Origin: Pseudocercospora fijiensis CIRAD86
Lineage: Eukaryota > Ascomycota > Dothideomycetes > Mycosphaerellales > Mycosphaerellaceae
Reading direction: 5' to 3'
Length of the DNA: 64,000 nt
Assembly: GCF_000340215.1 (NCBI RefSeq)
Contig: NW_006921541.1
Coordinates: 1,461,527 to 1,525,526 of the forward strand
The notes under the pieces are model-generated. The model did no database searches and was not told where the DNA came from. It worked only from the letters and a program-made list of their open reading frames with translations. Position numbers and translations under genes: made by a program. Shown piece by piece: positions 32,040 to 42,614 of this stretch. Every line of letters starts with the position of its first letter. Within the stretch, counting starts at the first letter, position 1.

Positions 32040-35000
32040 CGAAGGGCACTACCTATTAAACTAAGGTTATACTAGATCTAGGAAATTCAGTTAGTGCCCT
32101 TATTAGCTATCGCCTAGCTAAGCAATTAGACCTTCGACAACTGCCGAAGACTAACCTACTAACCCTTACTTAGTTTAATAACGCTCGGCACTTAACCTAT
32201 AGGGCCTACTATGTTCCTATAGCTCTAAAGGACGACCTCGGAAATAAACGCCTACTAGACTTTACTGCCTACGTAGTAGATATAGACAACCTATATAGGG
32301 GAGCTACTATTGTTATTAGCAACCCTGTTCTCAAGTACTACGCTATAGCTATAGACTTAGGCATTTAGAAGTGGCGATTTAGAATCGCTAGGAAAGAGGA
32401 TATTAAACACATTAATGTTAGCGAGTGCCCTAACGATATTAGGGTCCTGTTTATTAGCAACCTAACACTAGCCTCCGCCTTAGCTAATCCGATAGCTAAT
32501 CTTCTCGGTAGAGATAACGATGAACCCGTGCCCCCTAATAGTATAGATCCTAAATAACTTAAGCGTATACTAGAACCTATTCGAGAGACCTACATTAATA
32601 TGTTTAAACACTACCTAGCATCGACATTGCCTATATTTAAAGAGACGGATTATAAGATTGATATTATAGAGGGCAAAGAGGTCCCTTTTAGACCCCTCTA
32701 CAACCTTAGTAAGCGAGAGCTTGCTATGTTGCGTAAGTACCTAGAGGAAAACCTAGCTAATAGCCGGATACGGTATAGTAACAGCCCTGCTAGTGCCCTT
32801 ATCCTGTTCGTACTAAAGAAGAATAGTAGCCTACGCCTCTATATCGATTATCGTAGGCTTAATACTATTACTATTAAAGATCGCTGTCTACTTCCCCTTA
32901 TTAATAAGACCCTCGATCGCCTTTCTAGTGCCTACTACTACACTATATTAGACATTAAGGACGCCTATTACCGCATTCGTATTCGTAAGGGCGATAAATG
33001 GAAGACAGCCTTTCGCACTCGCTATAGCTATTTCGAATACTTAGTTATGCTATTTAGGCTAGCTAATGCCCCTACTATATTCTAGTCCTACATTAATCGG
33101 GCCCTATTAGGCCTATTAGACCATCTCTGTATAGTTTACCTAGATAACATCCTAGTTTACACACATTTACCTAATATTATAGAACACTAGGCCGTAGTAC
33201 GCAAGGTCCTCGACCGCCTACAAGCCTATAGACTATATTGCAAACCTTCTAAATGCACCTTTACTACTAAAGAGGTGTTATTCCTTAGCTTCCTCGTATT
33301 AACTAAGGGTATTAAGGCTAATCCTAATCGGATTAAAACTATTACTAAATAGCCTGTTCTAACTTCGATTAAGGAACTATAGTCGTTCCTCGGCTTCGCT
33401 AATTTCTATCGTCGCTTTATTAAGGGCTATTCGCGGTATGTAATGCCCCTAACTGAGCTTACTAAAACCAAGGCTAACCTAACTAGAGAGTTTAAATAGA
33501 CTAATAGAGCACAAGCCGCTTTTAACAGTTTAAAGAAGCGCTTTACTAAAGTCCCCTTGTTACACTATTTCGTACTAAGCAAACAGATCCGAATTAAGAC
33601 TAACGCTTTATAGTTCGCTATATTAGCTATTATATTATAGCAGGCTAATAACACCTACTAGCACCCGATTGCCTTCTTCTCGAGGAAGATAATTAATACT
33701 AAGCGTCGCTACGAGACCTACGAGCAAGAGCTCTTAGCTATTATTAAAGCCTTTAAGCACTAGCGCTACTATCTCGATAGTGCCTAGTATACTATTTAGG
33801 TCTATACGGACTATAACAACCTCCGTAGAATTACGAAGGTTACTAGGGTTATAGGTCGATAGGCAAGATAGGCCGTCTACCTCGCCGGGTTTGATTTTAA
33901 TATATTATACCGGCTAGGCGTAAGTAACCCTACCGATAGCCTATCGAGGCGACCTAATTACAACAGCGAGACCTAATACATTAATTCTTTGTTTCTAACC
34001 CTATAGTATAAGATTGCTATAGCCCGTATTGTTAATAAGTAAGCGTAGGATAAGCGGACTTCCGGACCCCGCGGTAGCAACAAATACTATAGCGGAGTTG
34101 TCGTTCTTCTAGTACGCGTTAGAAAGGACGTAGATCGCTCGAGCTATAATAACTCGATTAAAGACATTGCTATCTACAGTAATAGCCTATATAGCGATAG
34201 TACTATAGAAGAGGTTGTAGTAGTTCCGGCTGCTAGTGCTATTAGATGCATATAATACGTATCTCGTTCGATAGTACGGGTGCTATTAAACGACCTTGCA
34301 AATAGGGATAGTTAATCGTTTATAGATAAGCTGTTGCGTACTTAGCAGAGGGACGCCTTTACTATCGAGCGTATTAATAAGCTTATAAGTAGACAGGCGA
34401 CTCGATCTAGCAAGAGTAATAACTAGTCGATTAACGACAAAGGTTACTTAAAGTTTAAGGGCAGATACTATGTCCCCGCTAAACAATCGATTAGACAAGA
34501 GCTTTTAAAGAGGCACTATAATAGTGAGCTCGCTAGTTACTATAGTATAGAGAGGTCGCACGAGTTACTATCGCGCATATACTACTAGCTAAATAGTAAG
34601 CGGCATATAAAGGAGTATATACAGACCTATGCAGTATGCTAGCGAGTTAAAGCACTAAAGCACTTACTATTTAGCGAGTTGTCTTTACTCCCTGTTCTAA
34701 AGAAGCCTTTTGCAGAGCTTATAATAGACTTTATTATAGGTCTTCCCCCTGCTAAGCGAAGAGGAAGCAAAGACGTCTTTAACGCTATACTAGTTATTAT
34801 AGACCGATTTACTAAGGGTGCTCGCTACATTCCTGCTCGGAAAGACTAGACTACTATTAATATAGTAGAGGCGCTATAGAGTAACATCTTCTATACCTAT
34901 TAGGGAACCCCTAAGGGGATAGTCTCCGATAGGGGCTCGACATTTATATCTTACTATTAGAGCGAGATTTGCTTATAGCTAAGACTAAAGTATCGGCTGT

Positions 35001-35854
35001 TAACAGCCTTCTATCTACAGACTAACGGTTAGACAGAGAGGCAGAATGCTACCCTATAGCAGTACCTACGCAGCTATATTAATAAGAACCCCGAGGATTA
35101 GGTCAACCTCCTATAGCCTATAGAATTCGTATATAACAATAGTGTACATTTATTAACCAAGATCTCGCCCTATATAGCTATAATAGGCTAGAATGCTGCT
35201 ATGCTACAAGACCTACTATCGCTCGAGGCCGAGCGTAAGGAAAGGGAAGCGCGTTAAGTACCCGAAACACTAGCGGCTATTAAGAGGGTTTAGAAGATGC
35301 GAGAAATCTATACTAAGATAGCCGAGAAGTTAATAAAGGCTTAAGAGTACTAAAAGACCTACTACGATAGGCGCTATATACTAATAACTTTTAAGTAAGG
35401 CGATATAGTTATGCTTAGTATAAAGAACCTCCGCATCCGCAAATACCTATTACCTAATAGCAAAACAAGGCCTAAGCTCGCACTAAGATATATTAGCCTA
35501 TTTCGTATTCGAGAGGCTAAGGGTATATAGGCCTATTAGTTGTAGCTCCTACCTTATTATACTATCTATAACACCTTCTATGTATCCCTCCTTAAGCCGT
35601 ACTACTTACGCGAAGGGGATGAAGCCCCTATAGAATACGAAGATATACTAGCGGATAGTAAGGAGCTATAGTCTATAGAACGTATCCTATAGCATCGCAC
35701 TAGGCAAGGCAAGAAGGAGTACCTGCTAAGATAGCAAGGCTATTTACCTAAATAGGACTCGTAGGAAGCTAAAGACTCCTTTAAAGACATAACTAAGTTG
35801 TTAGATAAGTATTAGACTAGTATAAAGAACAAGAAGAAGGCTAAGGGCCTATAA
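32040..35854 (+). pseudogene. pol region of element 1 (PR-RT-RH-INT-chromodomain)
   Basis: The one stretch without stops is 32600-33085, which carries RT motifs LRLYIDYRRLNTITIKD and ILDIKDAYYRIRIRKGDKWK. Upstream is a protease remnant (DLGNSVSALIS near 32075), where the active-site DSG/DTG has become DLG. Further on are a mutated YxDD box (VYLDNILVY near 33137, Asp to Asn), RNase H, an integrase HHCC/DDE core (near 34500-35200, with TDRFTKG-like and NGQTERQN-like blocks) and a chromodomain-like end near 35670-35780 (KKEYLLR). The frame is kept for several kilobases with almost no indels; stops are glutamine positions. Confidence 0.88.
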
Positions 35855-37042
35855 TATTACCTAGGAATAATACTACCCCTAGGGTGCTATTAGCTAACTA
35901 ATTAGAGGCAAGCAATTGTTAGCAACAAAGGACAATAAGACTATACTACTATAGAATCTACCTCTTTACTAGCGCACCCTATAAGACCCTCCTCTTAGCG
36001 CCCCTCTTGTTTCTACGTCCTATCGAGGCCTAAGGCCTAGGGGTCGATAGAGGCGGCGCGTACGCGTAGGCGAATAGTATTAGTAATAGTAATAATAACG
36101 ACGGCGCGGCCGGCGCGGCTATATTAGTAACAGTGTTGCGGGGTGTGTTACTATTCGAGAAAGGAAGGATACCGCTATATTAGTAACGGTATTGCTAATA
36201 TTGTTATTAGTTAAAGAAGGAAACCGGAAGCAAGGTAAAGTTAGCGCTAAGACGGCTAGCGCCGCTATTATTAATATTACCTAGTCGCTACTATTATTAA
36301 CCTTACCTACGTTAAAACTTTAAGGCATCTTTAATTAAAACTTTAATTAAAGCTTTAAGCCTATTAAAGGTTTAATTAAAACTTTAAGCCGCCTAAAGGA
36401 TTAAGCGACTAATAGACTAACTAAGGGCAAAACTATAGAGCTAAGCTAGCCGGGGTCGATCTTGCGGACAATAGGTTACTCCTCGATCTATCTAACCCTT
36501 TAAGCGAGGCGAACCTCTACTACTACACTTATAATAGCCTTTACCTATAGAAACTAGACGAGCTGTGTTTTTTGAAAAGATAAGATAAGATTAACACTTA
36601 AAGGCTGCTAAACCTAGCTAATTAGGGCTAGCGAAACTACGAACAATAAGAATAATAACCCTCGGAAGCGGACAAACCCTCGGAAGCGGACATTGCTAGG
36701 TCTTTTAAGAGTAGACGCAAAGAACTCGGTATAACATTACTTAGAGCAGAGGCAGGGCTGCAATACCTCGTACGTCTACCTATTATAGTAGAGAAGACGC
36801 GCTTATATTGTAATTAGTCGAAGGCCCTTAATTCTTGTAGATATATATTACTTTATAGTTTATTATATATAGGGATAGCGCAGTTAGAAGTTAGACATTG
36901 TATTAGAAGGTAAGGTTTAACATAGTTATATAATTAGGTAGTTAAGTGTTCAATTTAGCGCGGGCTAAATAGCTTATTAGACTTACTAAGTTAGCGGCAA
37001 TAGAGGTCGTAGAACATAGACAGGCTACGAGGGCGCGGCCTT

Positions 37043-37057
37043 TAGAAGGGAAGCGTA
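37043..37057 (+). other. Polypurine tract of element 1
   Basis: The purine-rich run TAGAAGGGAAGCG ends just before the 3' LTR, where plus-strand DNA synthesis is primed in LTR elements. Position, not a functional test, is the evidence. Confidence 0.6.
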
Positions 37058-37253
37058 TATTAGAGCTAAAGAGGCTATACGTGATTGGCATGTAATCAGG
37101 CCGAGTAAAGCTAGGGTCTTAGTGCCTTAGGCAGGGCTTAGCGCTTAGCGTTAGGCCAACTCTCCTGCCTTCCTCCCTCTCCTTTTAGATTCTTATCGAA
37201 TACTACTCGTACCTACTACTACCCTATCTACCTGCTAATATACCCTTCTTATA
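37058..37253 (+). repeat. 3' LTR of gypsy element 1
   Basis: Partner of 30126-30322, starting TATTAGAGCTAAAGAGGC (TG changed to TA) and ending ACCCTTCTTATA. It keeps a few more C and G bases than the left copy (for example GTGATTGGCATG), so the two copies were mutated independently. Confidence 0.9.
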
Positions 37254-37258
37254 AGAGT
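37254..37258. repeat. Target site duplication AGAGT, right copy
   Basis: Matches 30121-30125. Confidence 0.9.
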
Positions 37259-38900
37259 TAACTTCTTAAGCGCTTTAATAGCCTCGAGGACCTTAATATA
37301 AGGCTCTTCTTCTAGCACTTCTAGGCCCTTATTAGCCTACTTAGGCGCTAGCGCAAACTCGTCGATAACCGCCTAGAATATATCCTTATCTTAGTCCTTA
37401 ACTACCTCTTCTATAGGGCATAGAAGATGCTGGATATCTATAGCTTCTTTAATGTATTTAAGCTCTTTAAGGCGCTCGAGATCGTTATAAAGTGCGGCTT
37501 CGAGTAAGGCTTCTAAGTCGCTTATAAAGTGTCGATTAACCGTTCTATTATTGCCGTAGCGGCGGAGGTGTTTAAGGCGTATAAGAGGGCCGTTCCTTAG
37601 TCTAAATAACGTCGAGTAGACGAAGTAGTTATCGATAGTCTCTAGCGTAACCTCGTACTAGGCGCGGATCGTATATTTAATAGTAGTAAGAAGGTTTATA
37701 GTTTTAAGCGGATCGCGGTCGTTCTCGACCTCGTTAAGTATAAATACTAACTAGAGCTTCCGATAGTGCGCCTTAAAGGCTTTAATAACGCCTTAGTCGA
37801 GAGGTTAAAGTATAGAGGTCGTATTTAGTAGAAAGAATACGTAGGTAGTGCGCCTAAGGAGGTTGCGCTATATTAAGTCGTCGATAGCGGCTTTATAATA
37901 GCTAAAGTTGTCTATTAGCAAAACTACTAGTTCTACTATTAGGTTATTAAACTATAGCAGCTACCTAGCAAAGATAATAGTATTTATCTACCCCTTCGCG
38001 TTATATCGATATATATACGCTAGGGCCTTAATATTTACGCCTACGGCCTAGAAACAGCGTAGTTTAGCTAATCGACCGATAATCTAAGGTGCTATCTTCT
38101 AGGAGCCGTCGGCGTTATAGTAGTAAGCGATTATAACTCGGGCCTTGTTACGCTTAATACTAGGAAGATCTTTAGTCGTTAGGCTCCTATCTAGTACTAT
38201 TTTCTAGAAGTTAGCGGTCTCGTCGATATTAAATATCTATCGAGACTTGTATAGTTAAAGAATTGCTCGAAGATTAATCTAGAAGGTGCGTTATTAGCGG
38301 GGTGTCCCTATATAAGATAAGGGCTTTAGCTAGCTAAATTAATATAATAAGCGCGGTCCGCTTACGGTCCGTCGGCGGACCGCTAGCTTAGCGCGGGGCA
38401 ATATCTCTTCGATAGACTTACAATCGCTACTTTATAGTCTTTAATAACTATACTGCCTGCCTCGCTATGCTAGCGCCTCTCCTTAATACTATAGCGGTCC
38501 TTATATCCTTAGAGCTATCTATTAGAAAACTTAGGCTCCGGACGACTAGCAAACTAAGGCGCTAACCGCTAGAATTCGGACGCTTTAGGGCGTAGTCGGT
38601 TACTAGCAATTAGCGCCTGTCGCTCGTGCTTCTTCTAGTACGAATATAATATTACTTCTAGCTCCGGATAATGCTCCTTACGCTTCCTCTTATAGACCTA
38701 AGCGCTCTCTAATATTCTAACGTCGAGATAGGTATATTTGTCGCTTAGAAAGCGAGAGAGCGTCGACTTATCGATCGCTTTGCTATACTTCGTATTAGGC
38801 TGCCCCTTTAGGTTAGTAAGAGTCTAGAGTTAGTTATTGCGCTTCTTAGCGCGAGCGGCGGCCTTCTTAGCTATTAAATACGACTATCGTAGAGCTATTG
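37259..38900 (-). pseudogene. pogo/Fot1-like transposase, RIP-mutated
   Basis: Read on the minus strand from about 38900 downward, the frame shows an N-terminal HTH/CenpB-like part (KSTLSRFLSDKYTYLDVRIL near 38760), a first catalytic Asp in NIDETA (about 38222), the second in LLIDNFSYYKAAIDDL (about 37900) and the family signature NTTSILQPLDQGVIKAFKAH (about 37800), the hallmark of pogo/Tigger/Fot1 DDD transposases. Stops replace glutamines throughout. The C-terminal end lies beyond the retrotransposon, left of 30126. Such transposases cut and paste DNA at TA sites; this copy cannot act. Confidence 0.85.
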
Positions 38901-39235
38901 TTAGAGACTGTCGTTATTAAGGGTAAATAAGTAACTTTTTAGTTAAAGAAATAGCTTAGAAACGAGTATTAGGTAATAGGTATACGAGGACGATAGATAT
39001 AGGTTTACTAAGTCTACTTCTACTATAATATATATACTATTTCTCGACCTAGTAGCTATCTAGCTATTATTAGTATATACGCTAAACCTAGCCTCCTACC
39101 GGGCGCAATTTGCCCTTCTAACCTCCCTAACTACCCTCCTTAACTACCCTCCCTAGCCTTAGGCACTAACCTCCTCCTAAGCAATCGTATAGATCTCGGC
39201 CCTTGCGTATTATTAGCAATTGCTAATTTGCAGTA

Positions 39236-40089
39236 GATCACTAAGAAACGGTAGAAAATGAGATTACGTTGCTTACAAACCGATATTGCTTATTCGGGAC
39301 TTGCCTATAGCAGGGTTCGACTGTAGTCGTGGGTCGAATAAGCGTGGCAATGTCTTCTGCAAAATTGGAGCTGGTGGAGTGAGGTTGAAATGTGAAATGA
39401 AGCAGTGTGTTGAAAATAGACCCACGCGATCCCCGCTTTGACTTTGGCCCCGGATCGGCCCAGAAATGCGCAAGGGTCTCCCGCAGAAATCCCTCGTCAG
39501 ACCTTTCGCTTTCTTCAACTTCATCATATTTGCACCATACCATTCACATCCCACACAATTGCATGCTCAGCGGCAGCGGGGAGAAGTCGTGGTTGCGCGC
39601 CCATTGACACCGCCCCGCCCCGCACCGCACCGCACCGCACCGCACACGCAGAGCAAGATCCATCCGCCCCTGTCTAGACCTCATATTGTGAGGAAGATGC
39701 CAGTGGAGCTATATCTGGAAGTACTGACGGGAGGCTCTGATCTTTTGGGACAGCACTCGACGAGAAATCCGCATCGAGGCAATCCATCAGCGGAATTGGG
39801 ATTCGCTTGCACGCCGAGGACCCGCAGAGTTCATTGACCGCACGCCCTACCGGGATCAACCCAGTGACCGCGATGATTGAAGTAAACGGCTGGGAGCAAG
39901 ATCTGGTCGTGCACAGAGATTTGTGGCAGCAATCTGATAAGAAGCAGGAGTGATCGGAAATTCGATCGATAGTGGACATTGAACGCAGTCGACTCGTCAA
40001 TCGCATTCAGAATTGATAATATACAGCAGCCTCCAGAAGACAGATGAGTACGCTACTCCTTCGGCGACACTGGCGGACTGTCACAGTGA
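39236..40089. other. Unique intergenic DNA after the first transposon nest
   Basis: Normal composition returns at about 39236. No gene is supported: open frames at 39241-39554 and 39407-39837 lie on opposite strands and lack motifs. A (CCGCA)n pentanucleotide run occupies about 39620-39645. Confidence 0.5.
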
Positions 40090-40682
40090 TCAGCTTGATC
40101 GGTCTTGGCGTTCGACAAGCCGCAAGCGGTACTCAAGGTCACTAGCTACCTCCATCAAGCGACGAATTTCCTGCTCATGCGCTGCAACAATCTGCCACGC
40201 CTTCTGCGCGTCTGAAGCTTGTCTATCCTACGGTCAGCATATCAATACATCACATCGAGTGACACGAAAGAGACTTACTCCGGCTTTTGACGTGGCTCGC
40301 CCCGAGACGCCATATGCTCCGGCGTATAGTTCTTGAACCGAACGTTCGCGCTCGCTTTCGCTATCGTTGTCGCACGAGTATCGCCATCCACTCCATCAGA
40401 CCAGTATGCGCAAGGCTTTGGAAGGTCTCCAGCGGCGTTGGAGTGGCCACTGGCATCTGATGCACAAATTCCAGTATGCTTCATTATGCGGGTACTGCCA
40501 TCTGCTCGACGGTACTGGGCAAATTGGATGTTGACATCGTCCTCGCCATCCCCGGAACCATACGCTGAATCATCAGAAGGACACCGGCTCTGCCTCCGAC
40601 CACGTGTCTGACTTGTGTGCTGCACTGATGCAGACGGGCGCTTGCCGTTCCCGTTCCACGTTGCTTGTGGTACCTGAGGCAT
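40090..40682 (-). CDS. Small unknown protein with C-terminal helix
   Basis: Predicted exons 40682-40279 and 40222-40090, 178 residues. The intron (40278-40223, 56 nt, GTAAGT donor) is placed using the second of two nearby AGs, since this gives the long downstream frame QASDAQKAWQIVAAHEQEIR that ends at 40090. The first part is Ser/Gly/Arg rich and probably disordered (RPSASVQHTSQTRGRRQSRC, AYGSGDGEDDVNIQFAQYRR); the last 45 residues look like a continuous amphipathic helix or coiled coil. I recognise no family. Codon use resembles the neighbouring host genes and there is no RIP damage. Confidence 0.5.
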
Positions 40683-42614
40683 GTTCGCAGAAATCCTTAC
40701 GGCTCTCTCAATCCATCTGCAAGGTACACTGGTCTAGGCGCCCGGCAGTTGTCAATCCTCAGGACTGAGTCGTTGGAACACAGGGCTGGTATACATATAT
40801 TGGAACGTGCTGCGGGACCATTTATCAGCCGCTTTCACGCGTACCCTATCAGTGCCAGCTAGCGGATGACGGAACGTATGCGTGATTGCGAACAGATCAT
40901 CTGCAGCTCGCATTGGCTTTTGTGAATCATCGAACGGAAGCCAATGCAACCAATTGCTGCTGCTTTCCATGCACGCCATGCAGGAAGAACGTCTTCACGA
41001 CTACATGATTGCAAATCCTGAGTCATGCCAGGGGATAGCTGATCTTGCGATCTCCCTGATGATGATAGGGCGAGAGGCACTTTGCCAATTGGTGGACCTG
41101 ATGGTGTCTCAAGAATGCCCTCGACTGCTAGTCAGATCCTTGGTCACTTGTCGGCACGTCTTGATCAATACCTCGGTAGCTCGGCCGCGTGGATACTGGA
41201 CTTGGCATAGAGCGAAACGATCGACCATTTCCGCCCTGAATGGGGATGTCGCGAACTCCGTTGTCCTTCCTACTTCAGTCTAGTGCACCTGTCTAGCTCG
41301 GGAGTAAACAGCTTTGTCAGTTTCACGCACTATTATGTTATACAGCACCGTGGTCCGTTAGGAGTCCGAGTGTCTCAAGGCCACGATGATATCGCCTGCC
41401 TTCTAGAGGAAGGATCTGCCAAGCCACGCAACTTCTTTGGATTCCAGAGCTCGGTCAGCCTCCGGTAAGTGGTATGCTACAGTAAAAGCAGCTCACGTCG
41501 AAACCAGACCTAGTACCGGGCAATCGGGACTGGAACCCTGATTGCAGCCACGCTAGCTCGAGCGAGAATCAGCACTCCTGCGACCACTTTTAGCGTATCA
41601 AACTGCCGGAGCGACCGCTCTGTCGTTCGAGCGGTCGCTCCAAGACTCGATTCGGATGCTAATATCGCCTAATAAAGCTAGCGTGGAGCGATGTGTGCCC
41701 TGCTAGACCTATAGTAATGCGGCGAAATCCTTCTAATGCTACTGTAGGAAGCAGTAAACCCGTATCGAAAGATCCTCTAAGCGTATGCGAATGGTACTGG
41801 CATCTGTCATGACATGTGTAGTAGTCAGGCACGCCTTGGCATGGTGTCTTAATGGACACGTTCGGAGAGATAATGCTCGGTCCCTAACGATGCAAACTAG
41901 GTATGCTATTGCCTTCTTATCAAGCCATCTCGCTACTACTAGTAAGTTACGCACTTCCTATCTCAGTGATTACACTAGATTCGATAGTGCTCAATATACT
42001 TCTTTCTCTTTGCGACCGCTCGAATTCCGGGCGGCCGCGGGTAGTGACAAATTCGTCCTCCTAGTTCTTGCTAGAGTCGTAGTGTCCAGCCTCGGCAGTA
42101 GTAACTACGAAGCAGAGAAATATCAATCTGCGGAGCATCAACTGCTCTCTGCGCTATAGCAATAGCGTAATAGAGCATGCTACCGTCTACATTTGCCATA
42201 ATTTCAAACGCTTAGGAGACCAAGCAAAGGAAGTACCTTAGCCTGACGCTACATCACGGCCAATATCTAGTAAATCTTTGTGCGAGAAAGCTTGATTTGA
42301 AGACGACCTTGCTTGTCGATGAGGATGAGAGACAAGAATCCATTGAGCTCTTTTGGAGTGGGGGGTGCTCTCCGATGTGGCTATGCTTACAGAAGAAAGT
42401 GCTGATCAGGCTTGTCAAGATCATTGGTTCTGATGGTGTTGCGAGGCATCAAGCTTACTGCCGAAGGGAAGACTTGCTCGTCTCATCGTAGCATGGCGTT
42501 CCTCGTAGTCAGATCATCAAAGGCATGATGACTGTTCATGACCATTCCCTTAGAACGTATGTACACTCTACACCGCTCTTATGGTATCACTGGAAAACAA
42601 CAAAAAGCCTCCTT
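40683..42614. other. Gene-poor stretch with a palindromic element
   Basis: About 1.9 kb without a supported gene. The open frame at 40882-41283 has no motif and is doubtful. From about 41,640 to 42,200 TA-rich words become common, as in lightly RIP-mutated repeats. The palindrome at 41548-41686 is listed separately. Confidence 0.5.
41548..41686. repeat. 139-bp palindromic (MITE-like) element
   Basis: Outer arms CCACGCTAGCT (41548-41558) and AGCTAGCGTGG (41676-41686) are exact reverse complements. The centre is a perfect 13-bp hairpin GGAGCGACCGCTC (41608-41620) / GAGCGGTCGCTCC (41629-41641) around an 8-nt loop. Parts of the arms between also match when one side is reversed (GCGAxA..AGCA..CC), with indels. 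A related but imperfect inverted pair GCGACCGCTC / GGGCGGCCGC lies at 42012-42038. A small non-autonomous palindromic element or strong cruciform/RNA hairpin fits best. Confidence 0.65.

Larger units (their letters stand above)
30126..37253 (+). mobile_element. Ty3/gypsy (chromovirus-type) LTR retrotransposon, RIP-mutated
   Basis: A 7,128-bp full-length element: LTR of about 197 bp at each end, gag-like region with nucleocapsid knuckle, pol in the order protease, reverse transcriptase, RNase H, integrase and a chromodomain-like C-terminus, then a polypurine tract before the right LTR. The RT-RNaseH-integrase order places it in Ty3/gypsy. Every domain is broken by TAG/TAA where glutamine is expected, and motif residues are changed the way CA-to-TA transitions predict (His to Tyr, Met to Ile, Asp to Asn), so the copy is dead. 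Confidence 0.92.
29870..39235 (-). mobile_element. RIP-mutated pogo/Fot1-like DNA transposon, split by a retrotransposon
   Basis: Two flanks, about 29870-30125 and 37254-39235, belong to one older element read on the minus strand. Its transposase runs through the right flank and should end in the left one. The whole block is CA/TG-depleted and TA-rich. Outer ends are set only by the change in composition; I could not find matching terminal inverted repeats. The insertion target AGAGT is duplicated at both sides of the inner element. Confidence 0.7.

Noticed and set aside
42012..42045. GAATTC next to GCGGCCGC, looking like a cloning linker
   Set aside because: The flanks are continuous fungal sequence and the arm recurs in the nearby hairpin; assembly contamination is unlikely.
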